DNA of 64,000 bases from Enterocola sp045611845. Lineage in GTDB: Bacteria; Bacteroidota; Bacteroidia; Bacteroidales; Paludibacteraceae. The translations under genes and the position numbers were made by a program. Of the stretch, positions 26,409 to 36,189 are shown piece by piece. How positions within the stretch are numbered: the stretch's first letter is position 1; every line of letters begins with the position of its first letter. The stretch spans positions 1 through 64,000 of the forward strand of contig JAZKXZ010000015.1 in assembly GCA_045611845.1 (NCBI GenBank), written 5' to 3'. A model generated the notes under the pieces. It was not told the DNA's origin. It did no database searches and saw only the letters and a list, made by a program, of their open reading frames with translations.

Positions 26409-28952
26409 TTATTGTTCGTTGTTTTCTAAATTTTCTCCTAGTTGTTCGAAGTTTTCTTGTGCTTCAGCTAGTTCTGCAGAAACTTCTGCACTTACAGCCT
26501 CTTCTTCTTCAGATTTATCAACTTTACAAACTGAAGCAATTTCGTCTTCACGTTTTTCTAGGTTGATTAATCTAACACCTTGAGTAGCACGACCCATCAC
26601 GCGAATGCTAGAAACATCAAATCTGATTGCAATACCAGATTTATTGATAATCATAAGGTCGTTTTCATCTTTGACGGTTTTAATAGCCACAAGTTTACCG
26701 GTCTTTTCTGTAACGTTGATAGTTTTTACACCTTTACCGCCACGGTTTGTTACACGATATTCTTCTAATTCAGAACGTTTGCCATAACCTTTTTCAGATA
26801 CAACCATAATGTTGTCTGGGTTTTGTGGGTCTACCACAACCATTCCTATTACTTCATCGTTTTCGTCATCTAGCTCCATACCTTTCACACCTGTAGAGAT
26901 ACGTCCCATATCTCTAACGCGAGATTCGTTGAAGCGGATTGCACGACCGTTTTTATTTGCGATAATTACCTCGTTTGTACCGTCTGTTAGGCGCACTTGG
27001 ATAACTTTATCGTTTTCACGAATAACGATAGCATTTACACCATTTTGACGAGGACGAGAGTAAGCCTCAAGGCGAGTTTTCTTAATAATACCGTCTTTTG
27101 TACAGAATAGCAAGTAGTGATTCATGTTGTATTCAGGATCTTGAAGCTGTTTAACACGAATAAATGCTGTTACTGCATCGTCAGACTCAATATTAAGAAG
27201 GTTTTGAATAGCACGTCCTTTAGATGTTTTGCTACCTTCTGGAATTTCATAAACTTTTAGCCAATAGCAACGACCTTTTTGAGTGAAGAACATCATTGTG
27301 CTGTGCATTGAAGCAGGATAAATGTGTTCAATAAAGTCTTCGTCGCGGCTTGCACTACCCTTAGAACCCATACCACCACGGTTTTGAGACTTGTATTCAG
27401 CAAGTGGAGTACGTTTAATGTAGCCAAGGTGTGAAATAGTGATAATCATTTCGTCGTCTGCATAGAAATCTTCTGGGTTGAATTCTTCAGAAGCATAAAC
27501 AATTTCTGTACGGCGAGCATCACCATATTTATCTTTCACCTCTAAAAGCTCTTCTTTAATTAAGTTCATTCTTAAGTCTTTATTAGCAAGAAGTTCTTTT
27601 AAACGGTTGATTGTTTCATATAAAGCAGCTAATTCTGCACGTAGTTTTTCTTGCATTAGGCCAGTAAGTTGGCGAAGTTGCATATCCACTACATAGCGTG
27701 CTTGAATTTCTGTAAGACCAAAGCGAGACATAAGTCTTTCAATAGCCTCTTGCACTGTTTTAGAAGATTTGATGATAGCTACTACTTCGTCGATATTGTC
27801 TGAAGCAATGATTAAACCTTCTACAAGATGTGCTCTTTCTTCTGCTTTTCTAAGTTCAAATTGAGAGCGACGAGTAACCACATCGTGGCGGTGTTCTACG
27901 AAGCATTCGATAAGTCTGCGTAGGTTAAGTAGTTCTGGACGACCATTAACAAGCGCAATATTATTGATGCTGAAAGAAGATTGAAGTGCAGTTTCTTTAT
28001 ATAGTTTATTTAAAACCACATTTGCGTTAGCATCACGTTTAAGTTTGATAACTATACGCATACCTTCGTGGTTACTATAGTCGAAGATGTTTGAAATACC
28101 TTCAAGACGTTTTTCGTTTACAAGGTTGCCAATGTGTTGAACCATGTCTGCTTTGATAACGCCGTATGGAATTTCTGTAATAACGATTTGATCAGAATCT
28201 CCGTCTGTTTCGATGTCTGCTTTACCTCTTAAAACAACACGTCCACGACCTGTTTTATAAGCTTCTTTCACGTCGTTGTAACCATAAATCATACCTCCTG
28301 TTGGGAAGTCTGGCGCTTTGATAATAGAAATAAGATCATCGTCTTCAATTTCGTTATTATCAATGTATGCCACAATGGCATCGATAGTATCTGAAATATT
28401 GTGTGGAGCCATGTTTGTAGCCATACCAACAGCAATACCAGAAGCACCATTGATTAAAAGGTTTGGAATACGCGTAGGAAGTACTGTAGGCTCATCTAGT
28501 GTTTCGTCGAAGTTCTTAACCATGTCTACAGTATCTTTTTCGATATCTATAAGCATGTCTTCTGCCATTTTACGCATACGAGCTTCTGTATAACGCATAG
28601 CAGCTGCTGTAGAACCGTCTATATCACCGAAGTTACCTTGTCCATCTACTAATGTGTAACGCATTGCCCAGTCTTGAGCCAAACGAACTAGAGTGCCATA
28701 AATTGATGAGTCACCATGAGGGTGATACTTACCAATTACCTCACCCACGATTCTCGCAGACTTTTTATAAGGCTTGTCAGAAGTGTTACCTAACTGATCC
28801 ATTCCGAATAAAACCCTACGGTGAACTGGCTTCAAACCATCTCTCACATCTGGCAGTGCTCTAGACACAATAACTGACATTGAGTAGTCTATGTAGGCTG
28901 TCTTCATTTCCTCTTCAATGTCAATTCTTATAATTCTCTCTGAATCTGTCAT
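26409..28952 (-). CDS. gyrA: DNA gyrase subunit A
   Basis: An 847-residue type II topoisomerase A subunit that supercoils DNA with GyrB. The catalytic Tyr lies in AAAMRYTEARM near residue 123, the QRDR region in KYHPHGDSSIYGTLVRLAQDW (about 75), and the C-terminal beta-pinwheel repeats follow from about 510, including the GyrA box region QNRGGMGSKG. It ends in an acidic tail. ParC lacks that box, which favours GyrA. Position 83 (E. coli numbering) is Ser, the quinolone-sensitive state. Confidence 0.95.
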   Translation of the reverse strand: MTDSERIIRIDIEEEMKTAYIDYSMSVIVSRALPDVRDGLKPVHRRVLFGMDQLGNTSDKPYKKSARIVGEVIGKYHPHGDSSIYGTLVRLAQDWAMRYTLVDGQGNFGDIDGSTAAAMRYTEARMRKMAEDMLIDIEKDTVDMVKNFDETLDEPTVLPTRIPNLLINGASGIAVGMATNMAPHNISDTIDAIVAYIDNNEIEDDDLISIIKAPDFPTGGMIYGYNDVKEAYKTGRGRVVLRGKADIETDGDSDQIVITEIPYGVIKADMVQHIGNLVNEKRLEGISNIFDYSNHEGMRIVIKLKRDANANVVLNKLYKETALQSSFSINNIALVNGRPELLNLRRLIECFVEHRHDVVTRRSQFELRKAEERAHLVEGLIIASDNIDEVVAIIKSSKTVQEAIERLMSRFGLTEIQARYVVDMQLRQLTGLMQEKLRAELAALYETINRLKELLANKDLRMNLIKEELLEVKDKYGDARRTEIVYASEEFNPEDFYADDEMIITISHLGYIKRTPLAEYKSQNRGGMGSKGSASRDEDFIEHIYPASMHSTMMFFTQKGRCYWLKVYEIPEGSKTSKGRAIQNLLNIESDDAVTAFIRVKQLQDPEYNMNHYLLFCTKDGIIKKTRLEAYSRPRQNGVNAIVIRENDKVIQVRLTDGTNEVIIANKNGRAIRFNESRVRDMGRISTGVKGMELDDENDEVIGMVVVDPQNPDNIMVVSEKGYGKRSELEEYRVTNRGGKGVKTINVTEKTGKLVAIKTVKDENDLMIINKSGIAIRFDVSSIRVMGRATQGVRLINLEKREDEIASVCKVDKSEEEEAVSAEVSAELAEAQENFEQLGENLENNEQ

Positions 28953-29082
28953 TTATGTTTAATTTTAAGTTTAAATTTGAAAGTACTAAAATAATAAAAA
29001 TTCCGCAAATAGTCAAACAAAAATCAATAAAAAATTACAGAAAATTTCACATAAAATTACTTATATAAAATTGTTATTTTAA

Positions 29083-29110
29083 AGTAGGGATTTTTAGGCT
29101 TCCCCTAAAC
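29083..29110 (+). repeat. Partial copy of the palindromic element's left arm
   Basis: Fifteen bases reading AGGGATTTTTAGGC, with TTCCCCTAAA after them, match the left end of the complete copies at 20.1 and 48.3 kb and then diverge. It sits directly against the sigma54-like promoter of clpC. TTTAGG and CCTAAA here can form a short hairpin. Confidence 0.55.
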
Positions 29111-29126
29111 GGGCACGATTTTTGCA
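29111..29126 (+). promoter_or_regulatory. Sigma54-type -24/-12 promoter of clpC
   Basis: GGGCACG, four bases, TTGCA: it matches the sigma54 consensus TGGCACG-N4-TTGCA at all but the first base, with the invariant GG and GC exactly ten bases apart. Start would be near 29137, giving a leader of about 24 bases to the ATG at 29161. No TAnnTTTG box competes nearby. Confidence 0.65.
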
Positions 29127-29160
29127 GTATTACTTATATATAAAGAATAATTCTACAATT

Positions 29161-31671
29161 ATGGACGGAAAATATTCATTAAAAGTAACGGAAATCTTGA
29201 GCTTAGCAAATGAGGAAGCTTTGAGATTGGGTAATAATTATATCGCTCCTGAGCATATATTTTTGGGCATGATGAGATTGGGCTCTGGGGTGGCGTATGA
29301 TTATTTGCAAGAGAAAAAAGTGGATTTATCTAAGCTTAAACACACTATAGACTCAAATTTGAAAACAAATGAAGAGATTGTGCCAGGTCAATTTCCTATG
29401 TTGAAAAACTCAGAAAAGATTTTGACATATAGTTTGCTAGAAGCAAGACTTGCTAAAAAGCCAGAGGCCGACACAGAACATTTGTTATTGGCATTTTTGA
29501 AATATGACAATAGTATGATTTATGGTTTGCTAAATAGCGAATATAATATAACATACGTGGATGTGAATAAATATTTAGGCACAGGTGTGACAAAAATGTC
29601 AAATGAAGCTCCAAGTTTCTCTGCTTCTGCAGAAAATTCTGAGGAGGAAGATGACAAATTTGAAACTTCTATGGCAGGAAAAGACAATTATTCTTCAAAA
29701 ACTGCTTCTACTACAAAATCTAAAAGTAAAACTCCTGCTTTAGACTCGTTTGGCAAAGACTTAACGGAGGCTGCTGCGGCGGGTAAATTAGATCCTGTGG
29801 TAGGTAGAGACGAAGAGATAGAACGTGTAATGCAAATTTTAACACGTAGAAAAAAGAATAATCCTGTTTTAATTGGTGAGCCAGGTGTGGGTAAAACTGC
29901 TATTGTAGAAGGTTTGGCCGCTAGAATTGTAAACAGACAAGCCCCTCACCTACTTTTAGACAAGAAAATTATGTCTATTGATATGGGTTCGTTGGTAGCG
30001 GGAACAAAATATCGTGGTCAGTTTGAGGAAAGATTAAAATCTATACTAAAAGAACTAGAGGAACACCCAGAAATTATTGCATTTATAGATGAAATTCACA
30101 CTATTATAGGTGCAGGTGCTACTCCTGGTAGTTTAGATGCTGCTAATATGATGAAACCAGCCCTTTCTCGTGGCACAATTCAATGTATTGGCACCACAAC
30201 CCTAAATGAGTATCGCCAAAGTATAGAAAAAGATGGTGCTTTAGAACGTAGATTCCAAAAAATCATCATCAACCCTACCACAAAGGCTGAAACTTTAGAT
30301 ATTTTGAAGAATATCAAAGAAAGATATGAGTATCACCACAATGTAAAATACTCAGATGAAACTCTAGAGGCAGCTGTGGAATATGCAGACAGATATATTA
30401 CAGATAGAAGTTTCCCAGACAAGGCTATTGACATTATAGACGAAGCAGGTTCTCGCTCTCACCTGCTTACAGTAAAAGTGCCTTCTCATATTAAAGAACT
30501 TGAAGACAAGATTAATGAGCTTCAAAAGAGCAAAGCAGAAGCTGTTCTAAAAGAGGACTTTACACTTGCCAATGAGTATAAAAATCAAGAAGCTGAAGCA
30601 AACAAAACTCTTGCTGCAGCAAAAAGCGAATGGGAAAAAGACTTACGTAAAAACTCTGTAGAAATTACAGTGGAACACATTGCAGAAGTGGTTTCTATGA
30701 TTTCTAATGTGCCTGTTAGCCGTATGGTTGAAGCAGAACAAGAAAAACTTCGCCACATTGCAAGCACACTTAAATCTAAAGTTATTGCCCAAGATGCTTC
30801 TATTGATATTATTAGCAAATGTATCTTGCGTAACAAAATGGGACTTCAAGACCCAAACAAACCAATTGGTTCATTTATGTTCCTTGGCCCTACAGGTGTG
30901 GGAAAAACCTACTTAACCAAGATGTTAGGTGAATTTATGTTCAACTCAAAAGACTCTATTATTAGGGTTGATATGAGTGAATTTATGGAAAAATTCACTG
31001 TTTCTCGCCTTATTGGTTCTCCTCCAGGATATGTGGGTTATGAAGAAGGCGGTCAGCTTACAGAAAAAGTGCGTCGCAACCCTTATTCTATCGTGTTGTT
31101 CGACGAGATTGAAAAAGCCCACCCAGATGTGTTTAACTTGCTTCTTCAAATTTTAGATGAAGGTTATATTACAGATAACTTGGGTAGAAAAATCGACTTT
31201 AAAAACACTATTATCATTATGACATCTAACGTTGGCTCACGCCAACTAAAAGATTTCGGCACAGGTATTGGCTATAGCAATATTATTCGCACCGACGATA
31301 ATAGTTATGCACGTGCACAAATTCAAAAATCGCTTGAGAAGACATTCTCGCCAGAGTTTTTGAACCGTATCGATGAAATTCTTTACTTCGAACACTTGAA
31401 AAAAGAAGATATTATTAAGATTATCGACCTAGAATTGAAACCTGTAGTTTCTCGTATTAAAAAGGCTGGTTATGATATAAACATAACAAATGAAGCAAAA
31501 GAGAAATTTGCAGAAGAAGGCTACCACAAACAATATGGTGCTCGCCCACTAAAACGTGTACTTCAAAAATACATAGACAATGCCGTAGCAGAAGCGCTAG
31601 TAAATGGCTATAAAGAAATAGGTTATTGTTTCAATGTAGATTTGAAAGATGGTGAAATAACTCTAAGTTAG
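29161..31671 (+). CDS. clpC: ClpC-type AAA+ unfoldase
   Basis: An 836-residue Hsp100 ATPase that unfolds proteins for ClpP. It has an N-terminal Clp-N double repeat (about 1-140), an acidic/Ser linker, the first AAA+ domain with GEPGVGKTAIVEGLA (near 240), a UvrB-like middle coiled coil (ELEDKINELQKSKAEA) typical of ClpC rather than ClpB, and the second AAA+ domain with GPTGVGKTYLTKMLG (near 580). The likely ClpP-docking loop reads IGY in GTGIGYSN instead of the usual (I/V)GF. I start at 29161, since the region before it is promoter. The stop TAG lies in a TTAGGAG repeat. Confidence 0.93.
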   Translation: MDGKYSLKVTEILSLANEEALRLGNNYIAPEHIFLGMMRLGSGVAYDYLQEKKVDLSKLKHTIDSNLKTNEEIVPGQFPMLKNSEKILTYSLLEARLAKKPEADTEHLLLAFLKYDNSMIYGLLNSEYNITYVDVNKYLGTGVTKMSNEAPSFSASAENSEEEDDKFETSMAGKDNYSSKTASTTKSKSKTPALDSFGKDLTEAAAAGKLDPVVGRDEEIERVMQILTRRKKNNPVLIGEPGVGKTAIVEGLAARIVNRQAPHLLLDKKIMSIDMGSLVAGTKYRGQFEERLKSILKELEEHPEIIAFIDEIHTIIGAGATPGSLDAANMMKPALSRGTIQCIGTTTLNEYRQSIEKDGALERRFQKIIINPTTKAETLDILKNIKERYEYHHNVKYSDETLEAAVEYADRYITDRSFPDKAIDIIDEAGSRSHLLTVKVPSHIKELEDKINELQKSKAEAVLKEDFTLANEYKNQEAEANKTLAAAKSEWEKDLRKNSVEITVEHIAEVVSMISNVPVSRMVEAEQEKLRHIASTLKSKVIAQDASIDIISKCILRNKMGLQDPNKPIGSFMFLGPTGVGKTYLTKMLGEFMFNSKDSIIRVDMSEFMEKFTVSRLIGSPPGYVGYEEGGQLTEKVRRNPYSIVLFDEIEKAHPDVFNLLLQILDEGYITDNLGRKIDFKNTIIIMTSNVGSRQLKDFGTGIGYSNIIRTDDNSYARAQIQKSLEKTFSPEFLNRIDEILYFEHLKKEDIIKIIDLELKPVVSRIKKAGYDINITNEAKEKFAEEGYHKQYGARPLKRVLQKYIDNAVAEALVNGYKEIGYCFNVDLKDGEITLS

Positions 31672-31690
31672 GAGTTAGGAGTTAGGAGTT
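31668..31690 (+). repeat. TTAGGAG array overlapping the clpC stop
   Basis: Three heptamers; the TAG of the first is the clpC stop codon. Confidence 0.85.
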
Positions 31691-31729
31691 AAAAAAATCC
31701 TTAGTTCTGTGGAACTAAGGATTTTTTGT
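31691..31729. terminator. Bidirectional terminator between clpC and dapA
   Basis: The stem AAAAAATCCTTAGTTC / GAACTAAGGATTTTTT with a TGTG loop is a very strong intrinsic terminator for both convergent genes. Confidence 0.92.
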
Positions 31730-31734
31730 TTATC

Positions 31735-32628
31735 TTATTTTTTTATTCCTAATTGATCAAGCACTTGGCGAATTTTTTCGTAAGTGGTTAAACGAGTTGG
31801 AACAAGTGGAAGACGAAGTTTGTTTTCTATATAACCCATTGCGTTAAGCATACATTTAATACCTGCAGGGTTACCATCCACAAATAATAGGTCAAATAAG
31901 TCTAGGAATTGGTGGTGAATAGAACGAGCATTGTCATAATCACCAGCAAGTGTAAGACGCACTAAGCGACCAAATTCTTTAGGGAAAGCATTACCAATCA
32001 CAGAAATAACACCAGCACCACCTAGAGTGATAAGTGGGAATGCAAGACCATCGTCGCCAGAAATTACTTCAAAATGTTTTGGTTTGTCTTTAATAATAGC
32101 TTCCATTTGGCTTAAGTTGCCAGAAGCTTCTTTAATAGCAACTACATTTTCAAACTCGTGAGCAATGCGTAATGTAGTTTCGGCAGTCATATTCACACCC
32201 ACACGGCCTGGCACGTTGTATAGAATAACTGGCACAGGTGAAGCTTTAGCGATAGCTGCAAAGTGTTGATACATACCCTCTTGTGAAGGTTTATTATAGT
32301 AAGGCACCACACAAAGAATACCATCTATACCTGTGAAGTCGTCTGTTTTAAGTTTCTTTACAATAGCAGAAGTATTATTACCACCCACACCAAGAACTAC
32401 AGGCACTCTGCCTGCAATACGTTCTACAGTGAAACGAACTACCTCTTTTTTCTCTTCTTCTGAAAGTGTTGGTGTTTCGCCAGTAGTACCTAATACTACC
32501 ATATAATCAATACCGTTATTCACTTGGTAATCAATAAGGTTACCTAGCGCAGTATAATCTATAGAATCATCTTCGTTGAATGGAGTAATTAGGGCTACGC
32601 CTAAACCTTTAAAAATATGATTTATCAT
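31735..32628 (-). CDS. dapA: 4-hydroxy-tetrahydrodipicolinate synthase
   Basis: A 297-residue Schiff-base aldolase that condenses pyruvate with aspartate semialdehyde in lysine and diaminopimelate synthesis. The catalytic Lys sits in VVAIKEASGN (near 166), the Tyr in VILYNVPGR (near 137) and the Thr pair in LGTTGETPTLS (near 47). All triad residues are intact. A TAAATTTG box lies at 32658-32665 on the reverse strand. It follows ligA and DUF6913 on the same strand. Confidence 0.95.
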   Translation of the reverse strand: MINHIFKGLGVALITPFNEDDSIDYTALGNLIDYQVNNGIDYMVVLGTTGETPTLSEEEKKEVVRFTVERIAGRVPVVLGVGGNNTSAIVKKLKTDDFTGIDGILCVVPYYNKPSQEGMYQHFAAIAKASPVPVILYNVPGRVGVNMTAETTLRIAHEFENVVAIKEASGNLSQMEAIIKDKPKHFEVISGDDGLAFPLITLGGAGVISVIGNAFPKEFGRLVRLTLAGDYDNARSIHHQFLDLFDLLFVDGNPAGIKCMLNAMGYIENKLRLPLVPTRLTTYEKIRQVLDQLGIKK

Positions 32629-32657
32629 ATTGTTTATCGCATTTTTTGTTCAAAGTG

Positions 32658-32665
32658 CAAATTTA
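32658..32665 (-). promoter_or_regulatory. -7 box TAAATTTG for dapA
   Basis: Reads TAAATTTG on the reverse strand about 30 bases before the dapA ATG, so dapA has its own promoter although the DUF6913 gene lies close upstream. Confidence 0.55.
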
Positions 32666-32688
32666 CAGAATTTTTCGCTTAAATTAAA

Positions 32689-33243
32689 CTATTCGGCTTT
32701 TATTTTTTGTAAATAGTATTTAATTGACTCAAAAACTTCTTTTACAGACTCACTTTCTGAGCTAAAATACATATCATATTTAGCTCCTTTACCTGTTTTA
32801 AGTACAGAAATCTTAAGTTTTGCATCTGAATACTCTGCCAAATATTCCAAAGGATATGATATTTGAGGACTTAAATTTATAACCAAATCGCTTTGTTCTT
32901 CTACTGCTATGTCGAAAATATCTTTTTCTGGTTCAGAAGTAAAGAAATTACAAGTTTTAGCATCGAACACTGTTATATTGAAGCGTTTCTGTTCTACAGG
33001 TGATTTGTTTACACAAACCATCAGTCTAACATTCATTTTTTCATCAAAACAGCCGTCTAAAATTTCATAAAGTTCTGAATATATGTTACTTGCCAATGCT
33101 TCCGGCACATTATTCATAGAGTAAAGCAAAAGCACTCTACTTGTTTTGTCCCAGTCGATATAAGATCTTTTCCTCTCCGTTTTACGAAGTTTTTTAATCT
33201 TAAATCCAGCAATACTGTTTTTTATGTTTGTAATGAAACTCAT
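32689..33243 (-). CDS. DUF6913-family protein
   Basis: A 184-residue basic-start protein with no signal peptide, found in Bacteroidota as a family of unknown function next to dapA and ligA. Mixed alpha/beta pattern: a KxxKLRKTERKR N-terminus, VLLLYSMNN, VRLMVCVNK and DLVINLSP strands. No catalytic motif is seen. It sits 10 bases after ligA and is probably co-transcribed with it. Confidence 0.6.
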   Translation of the reverse strand: MSFITNIKNSIAGFKIKKLRKTERKRSYIDWDKTSRVLLLYSMNNVPEALASNIYSELYEILDGCFDEKMNVRLMVCVNKSPVEQKRFNITVFDAKTCNFFTSEPEKDIFDIAVEEQSDLVINLSPQISYPLEYLAEYSDAKLKISVLKTGKGAKYDMYFSSESESVKEVFESIKYYLQKIKAE

Positions 33244-33253
33244 TTTATAAAAT

Positions 33254-35251
33254 TCATTTTATTAATTCTAAAAACTCGTCTTCGCTTATCATTTTTATGC
33301 CAAGTTTGTTGGCTTTTTCTTCTTTTGCAGGTCCCATATTAGCACCAGCCAATATAAAATCGGTCTTAGAAGATATTGAGGATGAGTTTTTGCCTCCGTT
33401 TAATTCTATTAGTTCTTTTAGTTGTTCTCTTGAATATTTCTCAAAAGTGCCACTAATTACAATGATTTTACCTGCTAGTTTGTCTGTTTTAAGAGCTGCT
33501 TTTTCCTTTGAAATCTCCATTTGAAGACCAAATGAGCGTAGTCTTTCCACTAGTTCACGATTTGCAGGCTCTTTAAAATAGTCTTCCACACTTTGCGCAA
33601 TCACCTCTCCTATTTCATCTATACACGCAAGTTGCTGAGCAGTAGCAGACATAATATTGTCAATATTTTCAAGTGCAGAAGCTAGTTTTTTAGCCACAGT
33701 TTCACCTACGTAACGTATTCCTAATGAGTACAATACACGTTCAAAAGGCACTGTCTTGCTCTTTTCAAGTGAAGCAAGAATTTTTCTACCACTCTTGTCG
33801 CCAAGACGGTCTAGAAGAGCAAGGTCTATAAGATTTAGAGTGTATAAATCTGCAATATTTTTAACTAGTCCGTTGCGATAGATTAAATCTATGGTCTCCT
33901 CACCTAAACCATCAATATTCATTGCTTTGCGAGATACAAAGTGGGTCATTTTACCCTTGATTTGTGGAGGACAATTTGCCTCATTTGGGCAATAATGAGC
34001 AGCTTCACCCTCGTCGCGCACAAGTGGAGTACCACATTCTGGGCATTTAGTTATAAACTCTACTTTTTCTGCAAAAAGGTCTCTGATAGAGGTTTCTACA
34101 CCTGTTATTTTAGGAATAATTTCACCTCCTTTTTCCACATAAACCTTGTCACCAATATGTAAATCTAGCCCCTCAATAATATCAGCATTGTGAAGACTTG
34201 CACGTTTCACTACAGTACCAGATAGTTGAACAGGTTCTAGGTTTGCCACAGGAGTGATAGCACCAGTTCTACCCACTTGATAAGACACTGAAAGCAAGGT
34301 AGTTAATGCTTTTTCTGCTTGAAATTTATAGGCTATCGCCCAACGTGGAGACTTAGCTGTGAAACCAAGGTTCTTTTGTTGAGTTAAGTCGTTCACCTTA
34401 AGCACAATACCATCTGTTGCCACAGGCAAATTCTTTCTCTCTGTATCCCAATATTTGATGTAATCCATCACCTCTGGCAAGGTTTTGCACACTTTCACCG
34501 CATCAGAAATCTTAAAACCATAACTTGCAGCCGCCTCTAATGATGCAGAATGAGTGTCAGCAGGCAGATTTTCGCCTAGCATATAATAAAGATATGCATC
34601 GAGCTTGCGTTTTGCCACTTCTGTGGCGTTTTGTAGTTTAAGAGAACCAGAAGCTGCATTTCTAGGATTGGCAAAAAGTGCCTCGCCTTGCGCCTCGCGT
34701 TCTTTATTTAAGCTCTCAAACACCTTCCAAGGCATTAAAATCTCGCCACGAATTTCAAATTTATTTGGGAAATCGCCTTTTAATTTCAAAGGAATTGTAC
34801 GTATTGTGCGCACATTTGCAGTTACATCATCCCCTTTTTCGCCATCGCCACGAGTTACTGCGCGCACTAGTTCGCCATTTTCGTATGTAAGTGAGATTGA
34901 AGTGCCATCATATTTTAGCTCACATACTATTTCAAACGGAGCATTTAGAGCCTTTGCCACACGATTGTAGAAGTCTGCCACTTCACCTTCGTTGTAGGTG
35001 TTGCCAAGTGAAAGCATTGGGTATTCGTGTTTCACTTGAGTGAAGTTTTGGTTTATATCACTACCCACACGTTGAGTTGGTGAATTTGCATCGAAAAACT
35101 CTGGGTGCGCATCTTCTAGTTTTTGAAGTTCTGCCAACAGTTTATCAAATTCAAAGTCACTAATTAGTGGCTGAGAAAGCACATAATAATGATAGTTGTA
35201 ATTATTAAGTCTTTCGCGAAGTTCTAATATTTGTTGTTCGATATTGGTCAT
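33254..35251 (-). CDS. ligA: NAD+-dependent DNA ligase
   Basis: A 665-residue ligase that joins nicks in replication and repair. The adenylation Lys lies in CELKYDGTSISL (near 113), the four-Cys zinc finger in CPECGTP...CPNEANC (about 405-428), then helix-hairpin-helix repeats and a C-terminal BRCT domain (about 590-665) with SGTFEKYSREQLKELIELNGGK minus its ends. The start is taken at 35251 (MTNIEQQILEL), which gives the usual family length; an upstream ATG at 35290 would add 13 non-conserved residues. Confidence 0.96.
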   Translation of the reverse strand: MTNIEQQILELRERLNNYNYHYYVLSQPLISDFEFDKLLAELQKLEDAHPEFFDANSPTQRVGSDINQNFTQVKHEYPMLSLGNTYNEGEVADFYNRVAKALNAPFEIVCELKYDGTSISLTYENGELVRAVTRGDGEKGDDVTANVRTIRTIPLKLKGDFPNKFEIRGEILMPWKVFESLNKEREAQGEALFANPRNAASGSLKLQNATEVAKRKLDAYLYYMLGENLPADTHSASLEAAASYGFKISDAVKVCKTLPEVMDYIKYWDTERKNLPVATDGIVLKVNDLTQQKNLGFTAKSPRWAIAYKFQAEKALTTLLSVSYQVGRTGAITPVANLEPVQLSGTVVKRASLHNADIIEGLDLHIGDKVYVEKGGEIIPKITGVETSIRDLFAEKVEFITKCPECGTPLVRDEGEAAHYCPNEANCPPQIKGKMTHFVSRKAMNIDGLGEETIDLIYRNGLVKNIADLYTLNLIDLALLDRLGDKSGRKILASLEKSKTVPFERVLYSLGIRYVGETVAKKLASALENIDNIMSATAQQLACIDEIGEVIAQSVEDYFKEPANRELVERLRSFGLQMEISKEKAALKTDKLAGKIIVISGTFEKYSREQLKELIELNGGKNSSSISSKTDFILAGANMGPAKEEKANKLGIKMISEDEFLELIK

Positions 35252-35288
35252 TGAGAATTTGCTATTTCTTTGATGCTGTTTTAGGATC

Positions 35289-35313
35289 AACTCCTCACTC
35301 CTAACTCCTAACT
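35289..35313 (-). repeat. TTAGGAG array at the trmD stop
   Basis: Three heptamers read TTAGGAG in the sense direction of trmD and directly follow its TAG stop. Confidence 0.8.
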
Positions 35314-35989
35314 ATTTCAATAAATCTGGGCGTAATAACTTAGTGCGTTCCAACGACTGCTCCATACGCCATTCTGCTATTTTACGTTCGTGTCCAGACA
35401 GAAGAACATCAGGCACACGCCAGCCTTTATACTCTGCAGGACGTGTGTAAACAGGTGCAGAAAGCAGGTCATCTTGGAAACAATCAGACAAAGCAGACTG
35501 TTCGTCGGAAATCACGCCCGGTATTATGCGAACAATGGCATCTGCCATTATAGATGCAGCCAATTCGCCACCTGTAAGAACGAAGTTTCCCACAGAAACC
35601 TCTCGAGTAATCAGATGTTCACGAATGCGATGATCGATTCCCTTATAGTGTCCGCAAAGAATGATGATATTCTCTAGCATCGACATAGAGTTTGCCATCT
35701 TTTGGTCAAACATTTCGCCGTCTGGCGAGGTATAAATAATCTCGTCGTAATGGCGTTCACTTTTTAGATGAGTAAGGATATTATCCACTGGTTCAATACG
35801 CATCACCATGCCTGCTTCACCCCCAAATGGATAATCGTCCACACGTTTGTGTTTTGGGTCGTGTGAATAATCATGTAGGTTGTGCAGATGAATTTCTGCC
35901 AAACCTTTATTTTGTGCACGTTTTAGGATTGAATGTTCAAAATTGCTCTGAATCAACTCAGGAATCACCGAAATTATATCTATGCGCAT
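35312..35989 (-). CDS. trmD: tRNA (guanine37-N1)-methyltransferase
   Basis: A 225-residue SPOUT (knotted) methyltransferase that makes m1G37 in tRNAs with G36. FGGEAGMVMRIEP near residue 57 and the AdoMet-binding knot VLTGGELAASIMADAI near 138 are intact, as is the ILCGHYKGID stretch. It lies upstream of ligA on the reverse strand with only a heptamer array between them. Confidence 0.95.
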   Translation of the reverse strand: MRIDIISVIPELIQSNFEHSILKRAQNKGLAEIHLHNLHDYSHDPKHKRVDDYPFGGEAGMVMRIEPVDNILTHLKSERHYDEIIYTSPDGEMFDQKMANSMSMLENIIILCGHYKGIDHRIREHLITREVSVGNFVLTGGELAASIMADAIVRIIPGVISDEQSALSDCFQDDLLSAPVYTRPAEYKGWRVPDVLLSGHERKIAEWRMEQSLERTKLLRPDLLK

Positions 35990-36131
35990 AAGTCTGTAAA
36001 TTGCTAATTTTTACTAGCCCTTTCTGGGATACACTCCCCACGCCAAAGGCAATTATAAACCTAACAAAAATACTGATTTTTTTTGAAAATCCCTCACTTC
36101 ACCACCCCTTATTTACTAACAATCTAAACAT

Positions 36132-36166
36132 AAAAAAAGCCGACTCAAAAATATTTGAATCAGCCA
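36132..36166 (-). terminator. Terminator after the HigA-like gene
   Basis: On the reverse strand GGCTGATTCAAA pairs with TTTGAGTCGGC (one G-T wobble) and is followed by seven Ts. Confidence 0.8.
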
Positions 36167-36189
36167 TTACCTATATTTACTAAACAAAG

